NCBI GenBank assembly: GCA_023701005.1
Contig: JAMPXW010000001.1
Span: 99,769 to 143,842, forward strand
DNA from: Burkholderiales bacterium
GTDB lineage: Bacteria; Patescibacteriota; Minisyncoccia; Phycocordibacterales; UBA9973
Direction: 5' to 3'
Length of the DNA: 44,074 bases
Shown here: one piece after another, positions 26,360-35,917 of the stretch
Numbering within the stretch: position 1 is the stretch's first letter
Layout: each line of letters begins with the position of its first letter
Notes under the pieces: model-generated
The model's database searches: none
What the model was told of the DNA's origin: nothing
The model's input: only the letters and a program-made list of their open reading frames with translations
Translations under genes and position numbers: made by a program

Positions 26360-27457
26360 ATGAAAATAGAATGCGGAATAGAAAAAATCAAAAATGGAAT
26401 TTTACAAGTAGAAAAAATTACAGGTAAAAATCTTACCCTACCTGTATTGAGTTCTGTTTTATTTATAGCTAGTGGTAAATCTTTAAAACTTCGTGCTACA
26501 AACCTAAGTCTTGGTGTTGAAATAGAAATACCTGCAAAAATTGAAAAAGAAGGAATTGTAGCTATTTCTGGTGGAACACTAGCTGGAATATTTTCTAATG
26601 TTTTTCAAAACGAAAATGTTCAAATAGAAAGTATTGATGGAAATTTAATGCTTAAAACAAAAAAGAGTAGAATAAAACTGAAAGGACAAAATCATGATGA
26701 TTTTCCAACCATACCAATAGTAGAAGGTAAAACTTTTGAAATACAAGCGAAAAAATTAATAGAGGGTATTAAATCTGTTTATTATAGTTCTTCTGTTTCA
26801 GACATAAAACCAGAAATATCAAGTGTTTATATGTATTCTGATGGTGATAATCTTGTTTTTGTTTCTACTGATTCTTTTAGATTAGCTGAGAAAAAAATAA
26901 AGATTAAAAACATAGAAGAAATACAAGGTATATTAATACCATTTAAAAACATACCAGAAATTTTAAGAATTTTTAGTGAAATAGAGGATGATGTTAGGGT
27001 TTGTTTTAATAAAAATCAAATATCTTTTTCTTCTGATGGTGTTTATTTAACATCAAGAATAATAGATGGTGTTTTCCCAGACTATCGTCAAATAATACCA
27101 AAAGATTTTACAGTTGAAGCTGTTGTTTTAAAACAAGATTTATTAAACGCACTAAAGTTATCAAATATATTTTCAGATAAATTTAATCAAATAAATTTAT
27201 TGATTAATCCAAAAGAAAAAGTTTTTGAATTGTCTTCTCAGAATAATGATGTTGGTGAAAATAAAACCTACTTAGATGCAGCTCTAAAAGGAGAGGAGGT
27301 TGTTTTGGGTTTTAATTATAAATATTTCTTAGATTGTTTTCAATCTATAAATTCAGATAGTATATCAATAAAAATTAATCAATCTTCTAAACCCATGATA
27401 ATATCTGGTGCTTCTGATAATAGTTTTACTTATCTTATAATGCCGATGAATAGGTAA
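26360..27457 (+). CDS. dnaN: DNA polymerase III beta subunit (sliding clamp)
   Basis: LPVLSSVLFIASGKSLKLRATNLSLGVEIEIPA; FVSTDSFRLAEKK; DGVFPDYRQIIP; C-terminal YLIMPMNR. Confidence 0.97.
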   Translation: MKIECGIEKIKNGILQVEKITGKNLTLPVLSSVLFIASGKSLKLRATNLSLGVEIEIPAKIEKEGIVAISGGTLAGIFSNVFQNENVQIESIDGNLMLKTKKSRIKLKGQNHDDFPTIPIVEGKTFEIQAKKLIEGIKSVYYSSSVSDIKPEISSVYMYSDGDNLVFVSTDSFRLAEKKIKIKNIEEIQGILIPFKNIPEILRIFSEIEDDVRVCFNKNQISFSSDGVYLTSRIIDGVFPDYRQIIPKDFTVEAVVLKQDLLNALKLSNIFSDKFNQINLLINPKEKVFELSSQNNDVGENKTYLDAALKGEEVVLGFNYKYFLDCFQSINSDSISIKINQSSKPMIISGASDNSFTYLIMPMNR

Positions 27458-27465
27458 ATATAAAG

Positions 27466-27723
27466 ATGATAGAAATAAAAGATTTACTTCTTAAATTTAA
27501 TAACTTACTCTTTTCTGAGGAGTTTAAAAAAGACTCAATAATTAGTGTTATAAATGAAACAATTGGTTTAAGTTTAGAGAGTAAGGATGTAGAAATAAAA
27601 AATAATATTGTTTATTTAAATATAAAACCTATTTATAAGAATGAAATTCTTATAAAAAAAGATATAATTTTTTCCAAATTAAAAAGCATCCTTGGAAAAA
27701 AGACACCAAATAAAATAGTTTAG
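27466..27723 (+). CDS. Small hypothetical protein, possibly DUF721/DciA-like
   Basis: 85 aa immediately after dnaN; pattern of beta strand 'NNIVYLNIKPIYKNEILIKKDIIFSKLKSIL' is compatible with DUF721 but weak. Confidence 0.45.
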   Translation: MIEIKDLLLKFNNLLFSEEFKKDSIISVINETIGLSLESKDVEIKNNIVYLNIKPIYKNEILIKKDIIFSKLKSILGKKTPNKIV

Positions 27724-30236
27724 TTTTTAACTTTAAATACTACTGTATTTTCTGATCTATTATAGTTAGTATCATAAGAGATTATTTTTAATTCATTTTC
27801 TGTCCTTAGGTTGTCTAAATCTTCAGGCGTAAATGAGAAATTAAAAGGATATTTTATATTATCTACAAAAATATCGTTTATAAAAATATCCATTTTTTGT
27901 ATTTGTGATGTTGTGAGTTTTGTAAAAATTAGTTGTATTTTTTGATCTCTTTCATATATATCATTTATATTTGGTTCTGTGATCGTTATCATTTGTAAGT
28001 TTTGTCCTGTGTGTATATCGTCTGTTTCATTTGGTTTTTCTGCCCAAGTTGTTTTGTTATATTTTTCGTTATTTTGTGACCACCAGTTTTGTATTGGAAT
28101 TTCCCAGTGATTAAATTGGGAATCCTCACTTGGATTTGATGGGGAAGGTCCTAATATATCATTTTTATTTACCCAATATAAAATAGAATGCACATTAGTT
28201 ATTACTTTTTCTTCTAGTGTTTCTTTTGGTGTGAATTCACTGGCTAGTTTGCCTGATATTTTATCTATAAAGAAATTTTCATTTCCTTGCCAGTATCCAC
28301 GAAGTATAGGTTTAACCAACATTGGGTCTAGCTCTAAATTTGGTTTTTCAAATTTTTCACTTGGTAATATTTTAAGTGCTTCAACCATAAATGAATTCCA
28401 TATTGGTCCAGCTACAGCAGAGCCACCTTTTTTCATTGGCTTGTTGTCATTATTACCAGCCCAAACACCGACAGCGATAGAGGGGGTGTATCCAATGGTC
28501 CAAGCATCCTTGTTACTATTTGTTGTTCCTGTTTTTGCAGCCACTTCTTTACCAGGAATAAATAAGGTAGAGGAAGATCCGAAGGTTGGAATACGTGCAT
28601 TGTTGTCTGATAAAACGTTTGAGATAGTTAAAGCTGTATTTTTTGGTAATACTTCTTTTGGGTTTGGCTTGTATTCTTCTAATATGTTTCCATTCATATC
28701 CTCTATTTTTAATATTCCAGTATATTGGTTTTTTATTCCATCATTTGCAAAGACAGAATATGCAGAAGTAATATCAAGTAAAGATACTTCTCCACCTCCT
28801 ATGACTAAGGTGAGTCCATATCTGCCTATATCTGTCAGTGTGCTAATTCCCATGTCTTCTGCTGTTTTTAATGATTCATTAAGTCCTGCTAAATAAAATA
28901 ATTTTACAGCAGGGATGTTTCTTGATTGTGCTAAGGCATCTCTTAGCTTAATAGGTCCAACTGTTTTTCCGTCGTAGTTTTGTGGCATATAACAATTTGC
29001 TTGGTTGTGTCCTGGCAGAGCTTTGCCGTACGCATTACATGTCGTTTGAAATTCTGTGGGAAGGTCAAACAACACAGTGTCTGGGGTGAAGCCTTTATTG
29101 AATGCTGTGGCGTATATAAACGGTTTAAATGAAGAACCAGGCTGTCTTAGGGCTGTAGCTATGTTAAAATTGCCATCGATCTCTTTATCAAAGTAATCCC
29201 TAGAGCCAACCATCGTTAATATTTGTCCAGTTTTAGGGTCTATTGCTACCAAGCCTGCATTTTCACCATTCCAATCTTTTTTGTTTTTAAAAGCACCATC
29301 TTTTACTATTGTTTCTCCCTTTTCTTGAAGACTATAATCAAGAGAGGTTGTGACTTTTAAGCCCTTACTTTCCACTGCTTCTACACCGTATTTTTGTTCT
29401 AGATAATCTTTAATAAAAAATACAAAATGAGGGGCTTTTATCCCTGTTTTTGCTTGGGGTATAAAAGTTACTACTTCTTTTAAAGCATTGTTGTATTCTT
29501 CCTCAGTGATGAAATTTAATTCTTTCATTCTGGATAATACTAAATTTTTTCTAGTATTTAATTTTTCTTTATTTTTACCGTAAGGAGATAGAGTGGTGGG
29601 TGATTGAGGAATTGCAGCCAAATAAGCAGCTTCAGCTAAGGTTAGATTTTCAGCATTTTTATTAAAATATGTTTTTGAAGCTTCCTCTATTCCATAAACA
29701 TTACCACCATAAGGATTTTCATTTAGATAATATTCTAGAATTTTTTCTTTAGACATAGAGCTGTCTATTTTTATTGCCAACACCCATTCTTTTATTTTTC
29801 TAACGATAGATTTTTTTGAAGTAAGGAGGGTATTTTTGATTAATTGTTGTGTTATTGTTGATCCTCCTCCTCCGATACCTACATTGAAAAGATTAGACAA
29901 CACGGCTCTTACTGTTGATGTTATTCTCACCCCACTGTGATTATAAAATTCAGAATCTTCTATTGCGACTGTGGCATTCTTTATGTTGGCACTCATTTTT
30001 TCGAATGGAATATTTGTTCTTTTTACATCTTGGTGTATGTCGTAAAGTAATATTTCGCCAGTACGGTCATATATTTTTGTTGAATTTATTATCTTTCTAT
30101 CCTCAAAAGAATGGAAGTCTGGAATTTTAAGAGATGAAACATAAATAATAATTATTCCAACAAATAAAATAAAAATACCAATTAAAAAATATAGTAAATT
30201 TTTTGGGATTCCTATTTTTTTTGTGTTTCTTTTCAT
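27720..30236 (-). CDS. Class A penicillin-binding protein (transglycosylase GT51 + transpeptidase)
   Basis: VAIEDSEFYNHSGV, GGGSTITQQLIKN, LNENPYGGNVYGIEEAS; transpeptidase RQPGSSFKPFIYATAF, SRN, KTGTTNSNKDAWTIGY. Confidence 0.95.
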   Translation of the reverse strand: MKRNTKKIGIPKNLLYFLIGIFILFVGIIIIYVSSLKIPDFHSFEDRKIINSTKIYDRTGEILLYDIHQDVKRTNIPFEKMSANIKNATVAIEDSEFYNHSGVRITSTVRAVLSNLFNVGIGGGGSTITQQLIKNTLLTSKKSIVRKIKEWVLAIKIDSSMSKEKILEYYLNENPYGGNVYGIEEASKTYFNKNAENLTLAEAAYLAAIPQSPTTLSPYGKNKEKLNTRKNLVLSRMKELNFITEEEYNNALKEVVTFIPQAKTGIKAPHFVFFIKDYLEQKYGVEAVESKGLKVTTSLDYSLQEKGETIVKDGAFKNKKDWNGENAGLVAIDPKTGQILTMVGSRDYFDKEIDGNFNIATALRQPGSSFKPFIYATAFNKGFTPDTVLFDLPTEFQTTCNAYGKALPGHNQANCYMPQNYDGKTVGPIKLRDALAQSRNIPAVKLFYLAGLNESLKTAEDMGISTLTDIGRYGLTLVIGGGEVSLLDITSAYSVFANDGIKNQYTGILKIEDMNGNILEEYKPNPKEVLPKNTALTISNVLSDNNARIPTFGSSSTLFIPGKEVAAKTGTTNSNKDAWTIGYTPSIAVGVWAGNNDNKPMKKGGSAVAGPIWNSFMVEALKILPSEKFEKPNLELDPMLVKPILRGYWQGNENFFIDKISGKLASEFTPKETLEEKVITNVHSILYWVNKNDILGPSPSNPSEDSQFNHWEIPIQNWWSQNNEKYNKTTWAEKPNETDDIHTGQNLQMITITEPNINDIYERDQKIQLIFTKLTTSQIQKMDIFINDIFVDNIKYPFNFSFTPEDLDNLRTENELKIISYDTNYNRSENTVVFKVKN

Positions 30237-30274
30237 ATTTTAATCATAACAGAAATTGTGTTATAATTCGAGTT

Positions 30275-31471
30275 ATGAAAGTTGTAACTGATGAGAAAAT
30301 AATAGATGAGGTGTTGAATAGGGGTGTTATTTCTGGTATTTTACCTAGCAAGGACGAATTTAAAAAGGTATTAATGTCTGGTAAAAAAATAAAGATATAC
30401 ATAGGTTTTGATGCTACTGCAGATACACTACATTTAAGTCATGCAAAAAACATAATGCTTTTAGAAGATTTCCGTAAATTGGGGCACGATGCAATACTTT
30501 TGTTTGGTGATTTTACTGCCAGGATAGGAGATCCTTCTGGACAGACAGGGACGAGAGCTACTTTGACGAGAAAACAAGTTTTGGATAATGTTAAAAGCTG
30601 GAAGAAACAAATAAAAAATTTAGGTAAATTTACTGGGATAAAAGATACCATTAAAATTAAATTTAATAGCAAGTGGCTCGCTCCTCTTACATTAGAAGAT
30701 GTTTTAAATTTGGCCTCCAAGACGACGGTACAACAAATGATAGAGAGAGATATGTTTCAAAAAAGAATAAAAGAGGGAAAACATATATTTTTACATGAAT
30801 TTATGTATCCTTTAATGCAAGGTTATGATAGTGTCGCAATGGAAGTGGATGCTGAAATGTGTGGCACAGACCAAACTTTTAATGCTTTAATGGGTAGGAC
30901 ACTTTTGCGTAAAATAAAAAACAAAGAAAAATTTGTAGTGACAGTTAATTTAATGGAGAATCCAAAGACGGGTGATTTGATGTCAAAAAGTAAAGGGACA
31001 GGAGTTTTTTTGAATACGAAACCAAAAGAAATGTTTGGAGGCATAATGGCTCAACCAGATGAAATGATAGAAGTTTTATTGATTAATTGTACCAGGTTAT
31101 CGAAAGATCTTATAAAAGAAATAATTAATTTAGGTCCACTTGAGGCAAAAAAGAGAACAGCTTTTGAAATTTTAAAGATAATTTTTTCTGAAAAAGAAGC
31201 AGAAAAAGCTAAAGAAAGTTTTGTAAGTACTTTTCAAAAAAAAGAGATACCAGATGAAATGATAGAAATATCAAATCTTGAAAATAAAACCTTAATGGAT
31301 CTTTTGGTAGATAATAATGTTTTGGCTTCAAGGGGTGATTTTAGAAGATTGATAAAAGAGGGTGCTATTTCTAATTTGGATGGAGACGAAAAGATAAATG
31401 ATGTCAATTTTATTCCGAGAAATGATATGAAGTTTAAAATAGGGAAAAAAAGGTTTGTAAAAATAAATTAA
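30275..31471 (+). CDS. tyrS: Tyrosyl-tRNA synthetase
   Basis: IYIGFDATADTLHLSHAKNIMLL, FTARIGDPSG, MQGYDSVAME, MSKSKGTGVFL; S4-like C-terminus. ATG 30275 chosen (ORF track start 30203 extends into the upstream divergent gene). Confidence 0.93.
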   Translation: MKVVTDEKIIDEVLNRGVISGILPSKDEFKKVLMSGKKIKIYIGFDATADTLHLSHAKNIMLLEDFRKLGHDAILLFGDFTARIGDPSGQTGTRATLTRKQVLDNVKSWKKQIKNLGKFTGIKDTIKIKFNSKWLAPLTLEDVLNLASKTTVQQMIERDMFQKRIKEGKHIFLHEFMYPLMQGYDSVAMEVDAEMCGTDQTFNALMGRTLLRKIKNKEKFVVTVNLMENPKTGDLMSKSKGTGVFLNTKPKEMFGGIMAQPDEMIEVLLINCTRLSKDLIKEIINLGPLEAKKRTAFEILKIIFSEKEAEKAKESFVSTFQKKEIPDEMIEISNLENKTLMDLLVDNNVLASRGDFRRLIKEGAISNLDGDEKINDVNFIPRNDMKFKIGKKRFVKIN

Positions 31472-31478
31472 ATAAAAT

Positions 31479-31510
31479 AAAAAGACGGAAGCCCTGCTTC
31501 CGTCTTTTTA
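31479..31510. terminator. Rho-independent terminator hairpin after tyrS (bidirectional)
   Basis: aaaaagacggaagc-cct-gcttccgtcttttt: long perfect stem with A-tract/U-tract. Confidence 0.93.
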
Positions 31511-31511
31511 T

Positions 31512-31649
31512 TTAGTGATCCTTATCAGGATCTTCTTCTTCGTAATCGTTTAAATCAAATTCTTCAGGTTCCATTAATGGATCTATGAGATCTTCATCTT
31601 CTAGAGGATCCATACCACCCATCAAATCTTCTTCTTCATCGTAACTCAT
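31512..31649 (-). CDS. Small acidic protein (45 aa), hypothetical
   Basis: Not in the ORF track. Reverse strand: MSYDEEEDLMGGMDPLEDEDLIDPLMEPEEFDLNDYEEEDPDKDH*, bounded by the tyrS terminator and an AT-rich spacer. Confidence 0.6.
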   Translation of the reverse strand: MSYDEEEDLMGGMDPLEDEDLIDPLMEPEEFDLNDYEEEDPDKDH

Positions 31650-31780
31650 ATAAAAAATTTATTATTTTTTATTTTTTAAAACAACACTCGACCAAATTAA
31701 TTTAAATAAAATTTATTTTCTTTATTTTTATCAAAAACAAAAATGTTTAGCAAGAGAAAAATATAAAATATGTGGATAAC

Positions 31781-32257
31781 TTATCTATTATGGGCAAATG
31801 CAGTTAAAGCGATAGCTATGGCGTCTAATTCATCGTCAGATTTTTTGTTATTATCTATATCTACTAATATCTTTACCATCCTCATAACTTGTTCTTTGTT
31901 GGCCTTGCCGTAGCCAGTAGTAGCTATTTTTATTTGAGGAGGGGAGACCTCAAATATCTGGAGATTTGCGATAGATGCTTCATATAATATTACTCCACGT
32001 ACTTCTGCTACGTGCATGACAGTCTTTTGGTTTGTGTTTAAGAAAAGTGTTTCGATTGCTAATTTTTCTGGTTTAAATTTTTTTATTATATTTTTTACTT
32101 CTTTGCCAATAGACAAAAGTCTTTCAGAAAAATCTATTTTTGATGATGTATGAAAACACTCAGAAAACAAAACTTTTTCTTTTTTGTCTCCTTTATTTTT
32201 TTCGAGTATTGCCACACCCAGTCTTTCAAATCCAGGATCTATCCCTAATATACGCAT
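31781..32257 (-). CDS. ruvC: Holliday junction resolvase RuvC
   Basis: MRILGIDPGFERLGVAIL, LAIETLFLNTNQKT, EVSPPQIKIATTGYGKANKEQV, DDELDAIAIALT. Confidence 0.96.
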   Translation of the reverse strand: MRILGIDPGFERLGVAILEKNKGDKKEKVLFSECFHTSSKIDFSERLLSIGKEVKNIIKKFKPEKLAIETLFLNTNQKTVMHVAEVRGVILYEASIANLQIFEVSPPQIKIATTGYGKANKEQVMRMVKILVDIDNNKKSDDELDAIAIALTAFAHNR

Positions 32258-32260
32258 ATA

Positions 32261-32800
32261 TTATTCTGCGTTAGTGTAGACATCTTGGACGTCATCGTTT
32301 TCTTCCAAGTCCTCTACTAATTTATCTAATAATTCTAAATCTTCATCAGAAAGAGGTGTTAATATATTTGGTTTCCATATCATTCCTTCCTCTGTTTTTT
32401 CTTTATTAAAAGACCAAGCCACAGAGCCTATGCTAGCCAAAGGAAAACCATTTTTTGAAAGGATGTGTTTTATGTCTTGAGCAGTTCTGTTTTTGCTATC
32501 TGTGAGGGTTTCTATCATCATTCCGACTCCTCCTGGGCCATATGCTTCATAAGTGATATTTTCCATTTGAGAGGATGGCTCAGATGCTTTCTTTATTGCT
32601 CTCTCTATGTTTTCGGAAGGCATATTTACCTTTTTTGCTTTTTCTATTGCCGCACGAAGCCCTGGAGCGTTTATATCACCCTTACTGAGTCTTGCTTCTA
32701 CTCCTATATATCTGACTAGTTTAGAAAAAATTTTACTTTTTTTTGAATCAGTAATAGCTTTTTTGTGTTTTATTTGTGCCCATTTATTATGTCCTGACAT
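32261..32800 (-). CDS. yebC: YebC/PmpR family protein (N-terminal and part of core)
   Basis: MSGHNKWAQIKHKKAITDSKKSKIFSKLVR, ERAIKKA, YEAYGPGGVGMMIETLTDSKNRT. Confidence 0.95.
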   Translation of the reverse strand: MSGHNKWAQIKHKKAITDSKKSKIFSKLVRYIGVEARLSKGDINAPGLRAAIEKAKKVNMPSENIERAIKKASEPSSQMENITYEAYGPGGVGMMIETLTDSKNRTAQDIKHILSKNGFPLASIGSVAWSFNKEKTEEGMIWKPNILTPLSDEDLELLDKLVEDLEENDDVQDVYTNAE

Positions 32801-32806
32801 TTTGTT

Positions 32807-33850
32807 TTAAATTAATTTATTTTGCTTGTTTTCTTTTATATCAAAACCAAGATGTAAATAAGCTTTGTCTGTGGCAACACGTCCACGAGCTGTTCTTTCC
32901 AATAATCCTAATTGTATTAAATATGGTTCAACGACTTCTTCTACTGTTGCTTCTTCTTCAGACATTGCCGCGGCTATGGTCTTAAGACCAACGGGGCCAC
33001 CATTAAATTTTTCAATTAATATTTCTAGAAACTTTCTGTCGGAAGAATTTAATCCTATTTCATCTATTGCCAACATGTTTAGGGCGTCTCTTACTGTTTT
33101 TTCATCTAAACTTTTTTTGTGTACTTGTGCAAAGTCACGTGCTCTTTTCAAAAAATAGTTTGCTGTGCGTGGTGTAAACCTACTACGTTTTGCTATCTCT
33201 TTTAAAGCCCCTTCATCTAATTCTGTTTTTAATAATTTACTGGAACGTTTTACTATCTCTGCGATCTCTTCATTTGAATAAAATTCTAATCTAAAAACAC
33301 CACCGGAAAAACGTGAACGTAGGGGAGAAGAGACTAGCGCGACACGAGTCGTCGCAGCTATCAAAGTGAAGGGAGGCAAATCTAGTTGGATTGTTCTAGC
33401 AGAAGGACCTTTACCTATAATAATATCTAAAACCCCAGACTCCATAGCTGGATATAATATTTCTTCAACCATTTTGTTTAATCTGTGAATTTCGTCAATA
33501 AAAAGTATATCCCCAGAGGCTAGGTTTGTGAGTATTGAGGCTAGATCGCCTACTTTTTCTATGGCAGGTCCTGAAGTTATCTTCATTTGCTTTCCAGTCT
33601 CCTTTGCTATGAGGTGGGCGAGGGTAGTTTTCCCCAATCCTGGGGGGCCATAAAATAAGATATGTTCAGGAATGTGACCTCTTTCTTCAGCGGCTCGTAA
33701 TAGTATTTTAACGTTGTCTTTTATGTGTTTTTGGCCAATATATTCTTCCCAGTGAGTGGGTCTTAGGGCTTGGTCTAGAAAGGAATCATCAGAATTAACA
33801 TTGTTTTCAACATCAGGATTTTTGGATTTTTTAGGTTTTTCACTTGACAT
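32807..33850 (-). CDS. ruvB: Holliday junction branch migration helicase RuvB
   Basis: LRPTHWEEYIGQKHIKDN, HILFYGPPGLGKTTLAHLIAKE, LFIDEIHRL, FTLIAATTRVALVSSPLRSRF, GLLERTARGRVAT. Confidence 0.97.
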   Translation of the reverse strand: MSSEKPKKSKNPDVENNVNSDDSFLDQALRPTHWEEYIGQKHIKDNVKILLRAAEERGHIPEHILFYGPPGLGKTTLAHLIAKETGKQMKITSGPAIEKVGDLASILTNLASGDILFIDEIHRLNKMVEEILYPAMESGVLDIIIGKGPSARTIQLDLPPFTLIAATTRVALVSSPLRSRFSGGVFRLEFYSNEEIAEIVKRSSKLLKTELDEGALKEIAKRSRFTPRTANYFLKRARDFAQVHKKSLDEKTVRDALNMLAIDEIGLNSSDRKFLEILIEKFNGGPVGLKTIAAAMSEEEATVEEVVEPYLIQLGLLERTARGRVATDKAYLHLGFDIKENKQNKLI

Positions 33851-33960
33851 TTTTTTATAATATGCTATACTTCTAAAAGTGGTTAATTATCAACACCCTA
33901 TCCACAAGGCTTTACACATTATAGCATTTGTATTAATTTCTTTATAGTATAATAGTTTTT

Positions 33961-34118
33961 GTAAGAGAATATTAATCTCTAAGCAATCAGCCATCGGTTA
34001 TACAGGTTTGCATAGGACGTTTTGGTGCCCTTACAGGTTCCTGGAGCTATCCTTTAATGATTTGTTACTTTTAGGGCTTAGCTTTAAAAGGATTGTTTAG
34101 AGATTAATGAGCTCTTCT
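33961..34118 (+). ncRNA. Structured small RNA candidate, 6S RNA-like architecture
   Basis: Non-coding gap with -10-like TATAAT at 33948-33953 just upstream. Multi-segment closing stem: AAGAG (33963-33967)/CTCTT (34112-34116), ATTAATCTCTAA (33971-33982)/TTAGAGATTAAT (34097-34108), CAATC (33984-33988)/GATTG (34091-34095); internal hairpin atccttt/aaaggat. Followed by a terminator. Confidence 0.6.
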
Positions 34119-34121
34119 AAT

Positions 34122-34154
34122 AAAAAAACTTAGCTTTAACGCTAAGTTTTTTTA
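34122..34154. terminator. Bidirectional rho-independent terminator
   Basis: aaaaaaacttagc-tttaac-gctaagttttttt; serves the ncRNA on + and abuts the pilB stop on -. Confidence 0.9.
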
Positions 34155-35852
34155 TTCTTCTAGTAAGTCTACGACACTTTGTACTTCTTCCAGAGAGGTG
34201 ACACCATTTAAAATTTTTACTACACCGTCTTGTCTCATGGAGAGTATTCCTTGGAGGCGAGCAACTTTTTTAATTTCACGCTCGCTTGGATTTAGTGGCA
34301 TTATTTTTTCTATCGCTTCATCTGTTTTTATTGCTTCAAATATTCCTATTCTTCCTTTGTAGCCTATCATATTACATTCTTCACAACCAACGGGAGAGTA
34401 AAGTTTTATAGTAGTATTTGGATCTATGTTGTAATTTGTTAAACTTTTACCTTCTTCTTTTATTCCATTCATTATATTGTTTAAGACTTTCAATTCTTTT
34501 TCATCTGGTATTTTTTCTTTTTTACAATTATTACAAAGTTTACGTACTAAACGTTGAGCTATAGATAAAGACAAAGCAGATACCATTATCTTTGGATTTG
34601 CTTCTAGATCTATAAGTCGTGGAATCACTCCTGCAGCATTATTTGTGTGAAGAGTAGAAAATACCATATGTCCTGTTAAAGCAGCTTCTATGCCTGTTTT
34701 AGCTGTTTCTTTGTCACGTATTTCTCCCACCATGACCACATCTGGATCTTGTCTCAGTGCAGATTTTAATCCTTCTAAGAATGTATAGCCTTTTTCTTCA
34801 TTTGTTTGTGTTTGTGTTATTCCTGGTAAATGATATTCGATAGGATCCTCGATAGTTATTATTTTAATTTCTGGCGAATATATTTTTCTTAAAAAAGCAT
34901 AGAGAGTTGTTGTTTTACCAGATCCTGTGGGCCCTGTCACCAATATCATCCCGTTTGGTTTTTTTATTTCTTCTTCTATAACAGAAAATAAAAATGGTTC
35001 TATGCCTATGTCTTCTAATTTTACTTGTATAGATTTAGGATCAAGGATACGCATGACAATAGATTCACCATAAGCACCTGGTATGAGGGAAGTACGTATA
35101 CTTAATTCTTCACTTCCTTCCATTATGCTAAAACGACCATCCTGTGCGATTTTAGAGTTTAATTTCATTCCAGAAAGGAGTTTTATTCTGGAATTAAATA
35201 AATGATAAATATTATTTTCAAAAAACATTACATCATGAAGTATCCCGTCTAGTCTTAATCTTAATCTACTTCTATCTTTTTCTGGTTCTACGTGTATGTC
35301 AGAAGCTTTAATAGAAATAGCGCCAGCCAAAATTATCTCTAGCATTTTAGAAATTCGATGAATTTGATTTCCGACCATTGCTTCTTCTATTAATTTTTCT
35401 ATGTCTTTTATTGTTTTTATATCTTTGCCAACTTCTTTTAATATGTCTCCAGAAATATCTAAACCACCTACTTTTGAATTTTCCGCTAGAGAAAGTTCTT
35501 GATATCTTGCCCAAACTTTTTCTAAAGAAGCGAGAGAAACCATATAAAAGGTGGGGATTAAACCCTCTCTTTCTATTTGTTCTTTTATTTTTGAAAGAAG
35601 ATCAGGAGATGGAACACGTACAGCTATAAAGATATTTTTACCGAATAATTTGAATGGTGCTATTTTGAGATCTCTAGCATCTTTTTCAGAAATTGCTCTT
35701 AGGGCTTCATTATCTATGCCCAACCTAGCTAAATCAATATATGGAAGTTTGTATTTTGATTCAGCAAGCACCGCTACAAGCTCTTCTTCTTCTTGTTTTT
35801 TTATTTCATCAAGTTGTTTATTTTGTTTTTCTTCATCAAAATCAGTTACCAT
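34152..35852 (-). CDS. Type IV pilus assembly / type II secretion ATPase (PilB/GspE family)
   Basis: ILVTGPTGSGKTTTLYAFLRKI, IEDPIEYHLPGITQTQTN, LRQDPDVVMVGEIRDKETA, GHMVFSTLHTNNA, tetracysteine CNNCKKE...CEECNMIGYKGRIGIFE. Internal ATG at 35852 (MVTDFDEEK) preferred. Confidence 0.95.
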   Translation of the reverse strand: MVTDFDEEKQNKQLDEIKKQEEEELVAVLAESKYKLPYIDLARLGIDNEALRAISEKDARDLKIAPFKLFGKNIFIAVRVPSPDLLSKIKEQIEREGLIPTFYMVSLASLEKVWARYQELSLAENSKVGGLDISGDILKEVGKDIKTIKDIEKLIEEAMVGNQIHRISKMLEIILAGAISIKASDIHVEPEKDRSRLRLRLDGILHDVMFFENNIYHLFNSRIKLLSGMKLNSKIAQDGRFSIMEGSEELSIRTSLIPGAYGESIVMRILDPKSIQVKLEDIGIEPFLFSVIEEEIKKPNGMILVTGPTGSGKTTTLYAFLRKIYSPEIKIITIEDPIEYHLPGITQTQTNEEKGYTFLEGLKSALRQDPDVVMVGEIRDKETAKTGIEAALTGHMVFSTLHTNNAAGVIPRLIDLEANPKIMVSALSLSIAQRLVRKLCNNCKKEKIPDEKELKVLNNIMNGIKEEGKSLTNYNIDPNTTIKLYSPVGCEECNMIGYKGRIGIFEAIKTDEAIEKIMPLNPSEREIKKVARLQGILSMRQDGVVKILNGVTSLEEVQSVVDLLEE

Positions 35853-35917
35853 TTGTCTTTTAATAATACAACATTTTTTTATGAATAACCAATCACAAAA
35901 ATGATATAATCTACTTA

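Noticed and set aside
28231-28896. 221-aa + strand ORF antisense to the PBP gene
   Set aside because: Entirely antisense to a strongly supported class A PBP; composition reflects the complementary strand.
31781-33850. Missing ruvA between ruvC and ruvB as evidence of a broken Holliday junction system
   Set aside because: ruvA is often encoded elsewhere in the genome; absence from this window is not informative.
33961-34118. tmRNA, RNase P RNA or SRP RNA identity for the ncRNA candidate
   Set aside because: Too short for tmRNA or RNase P RNA and lacks their conserved motifs as well as the SRP GGAAGGAAGCAGCC-type loop; 6S-like architecture fits better but remains unproven.
35551-35904. + strand ORF antisense to pilB/gspE
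   Set aside because: Shadow ORF of a well-supported CDS.
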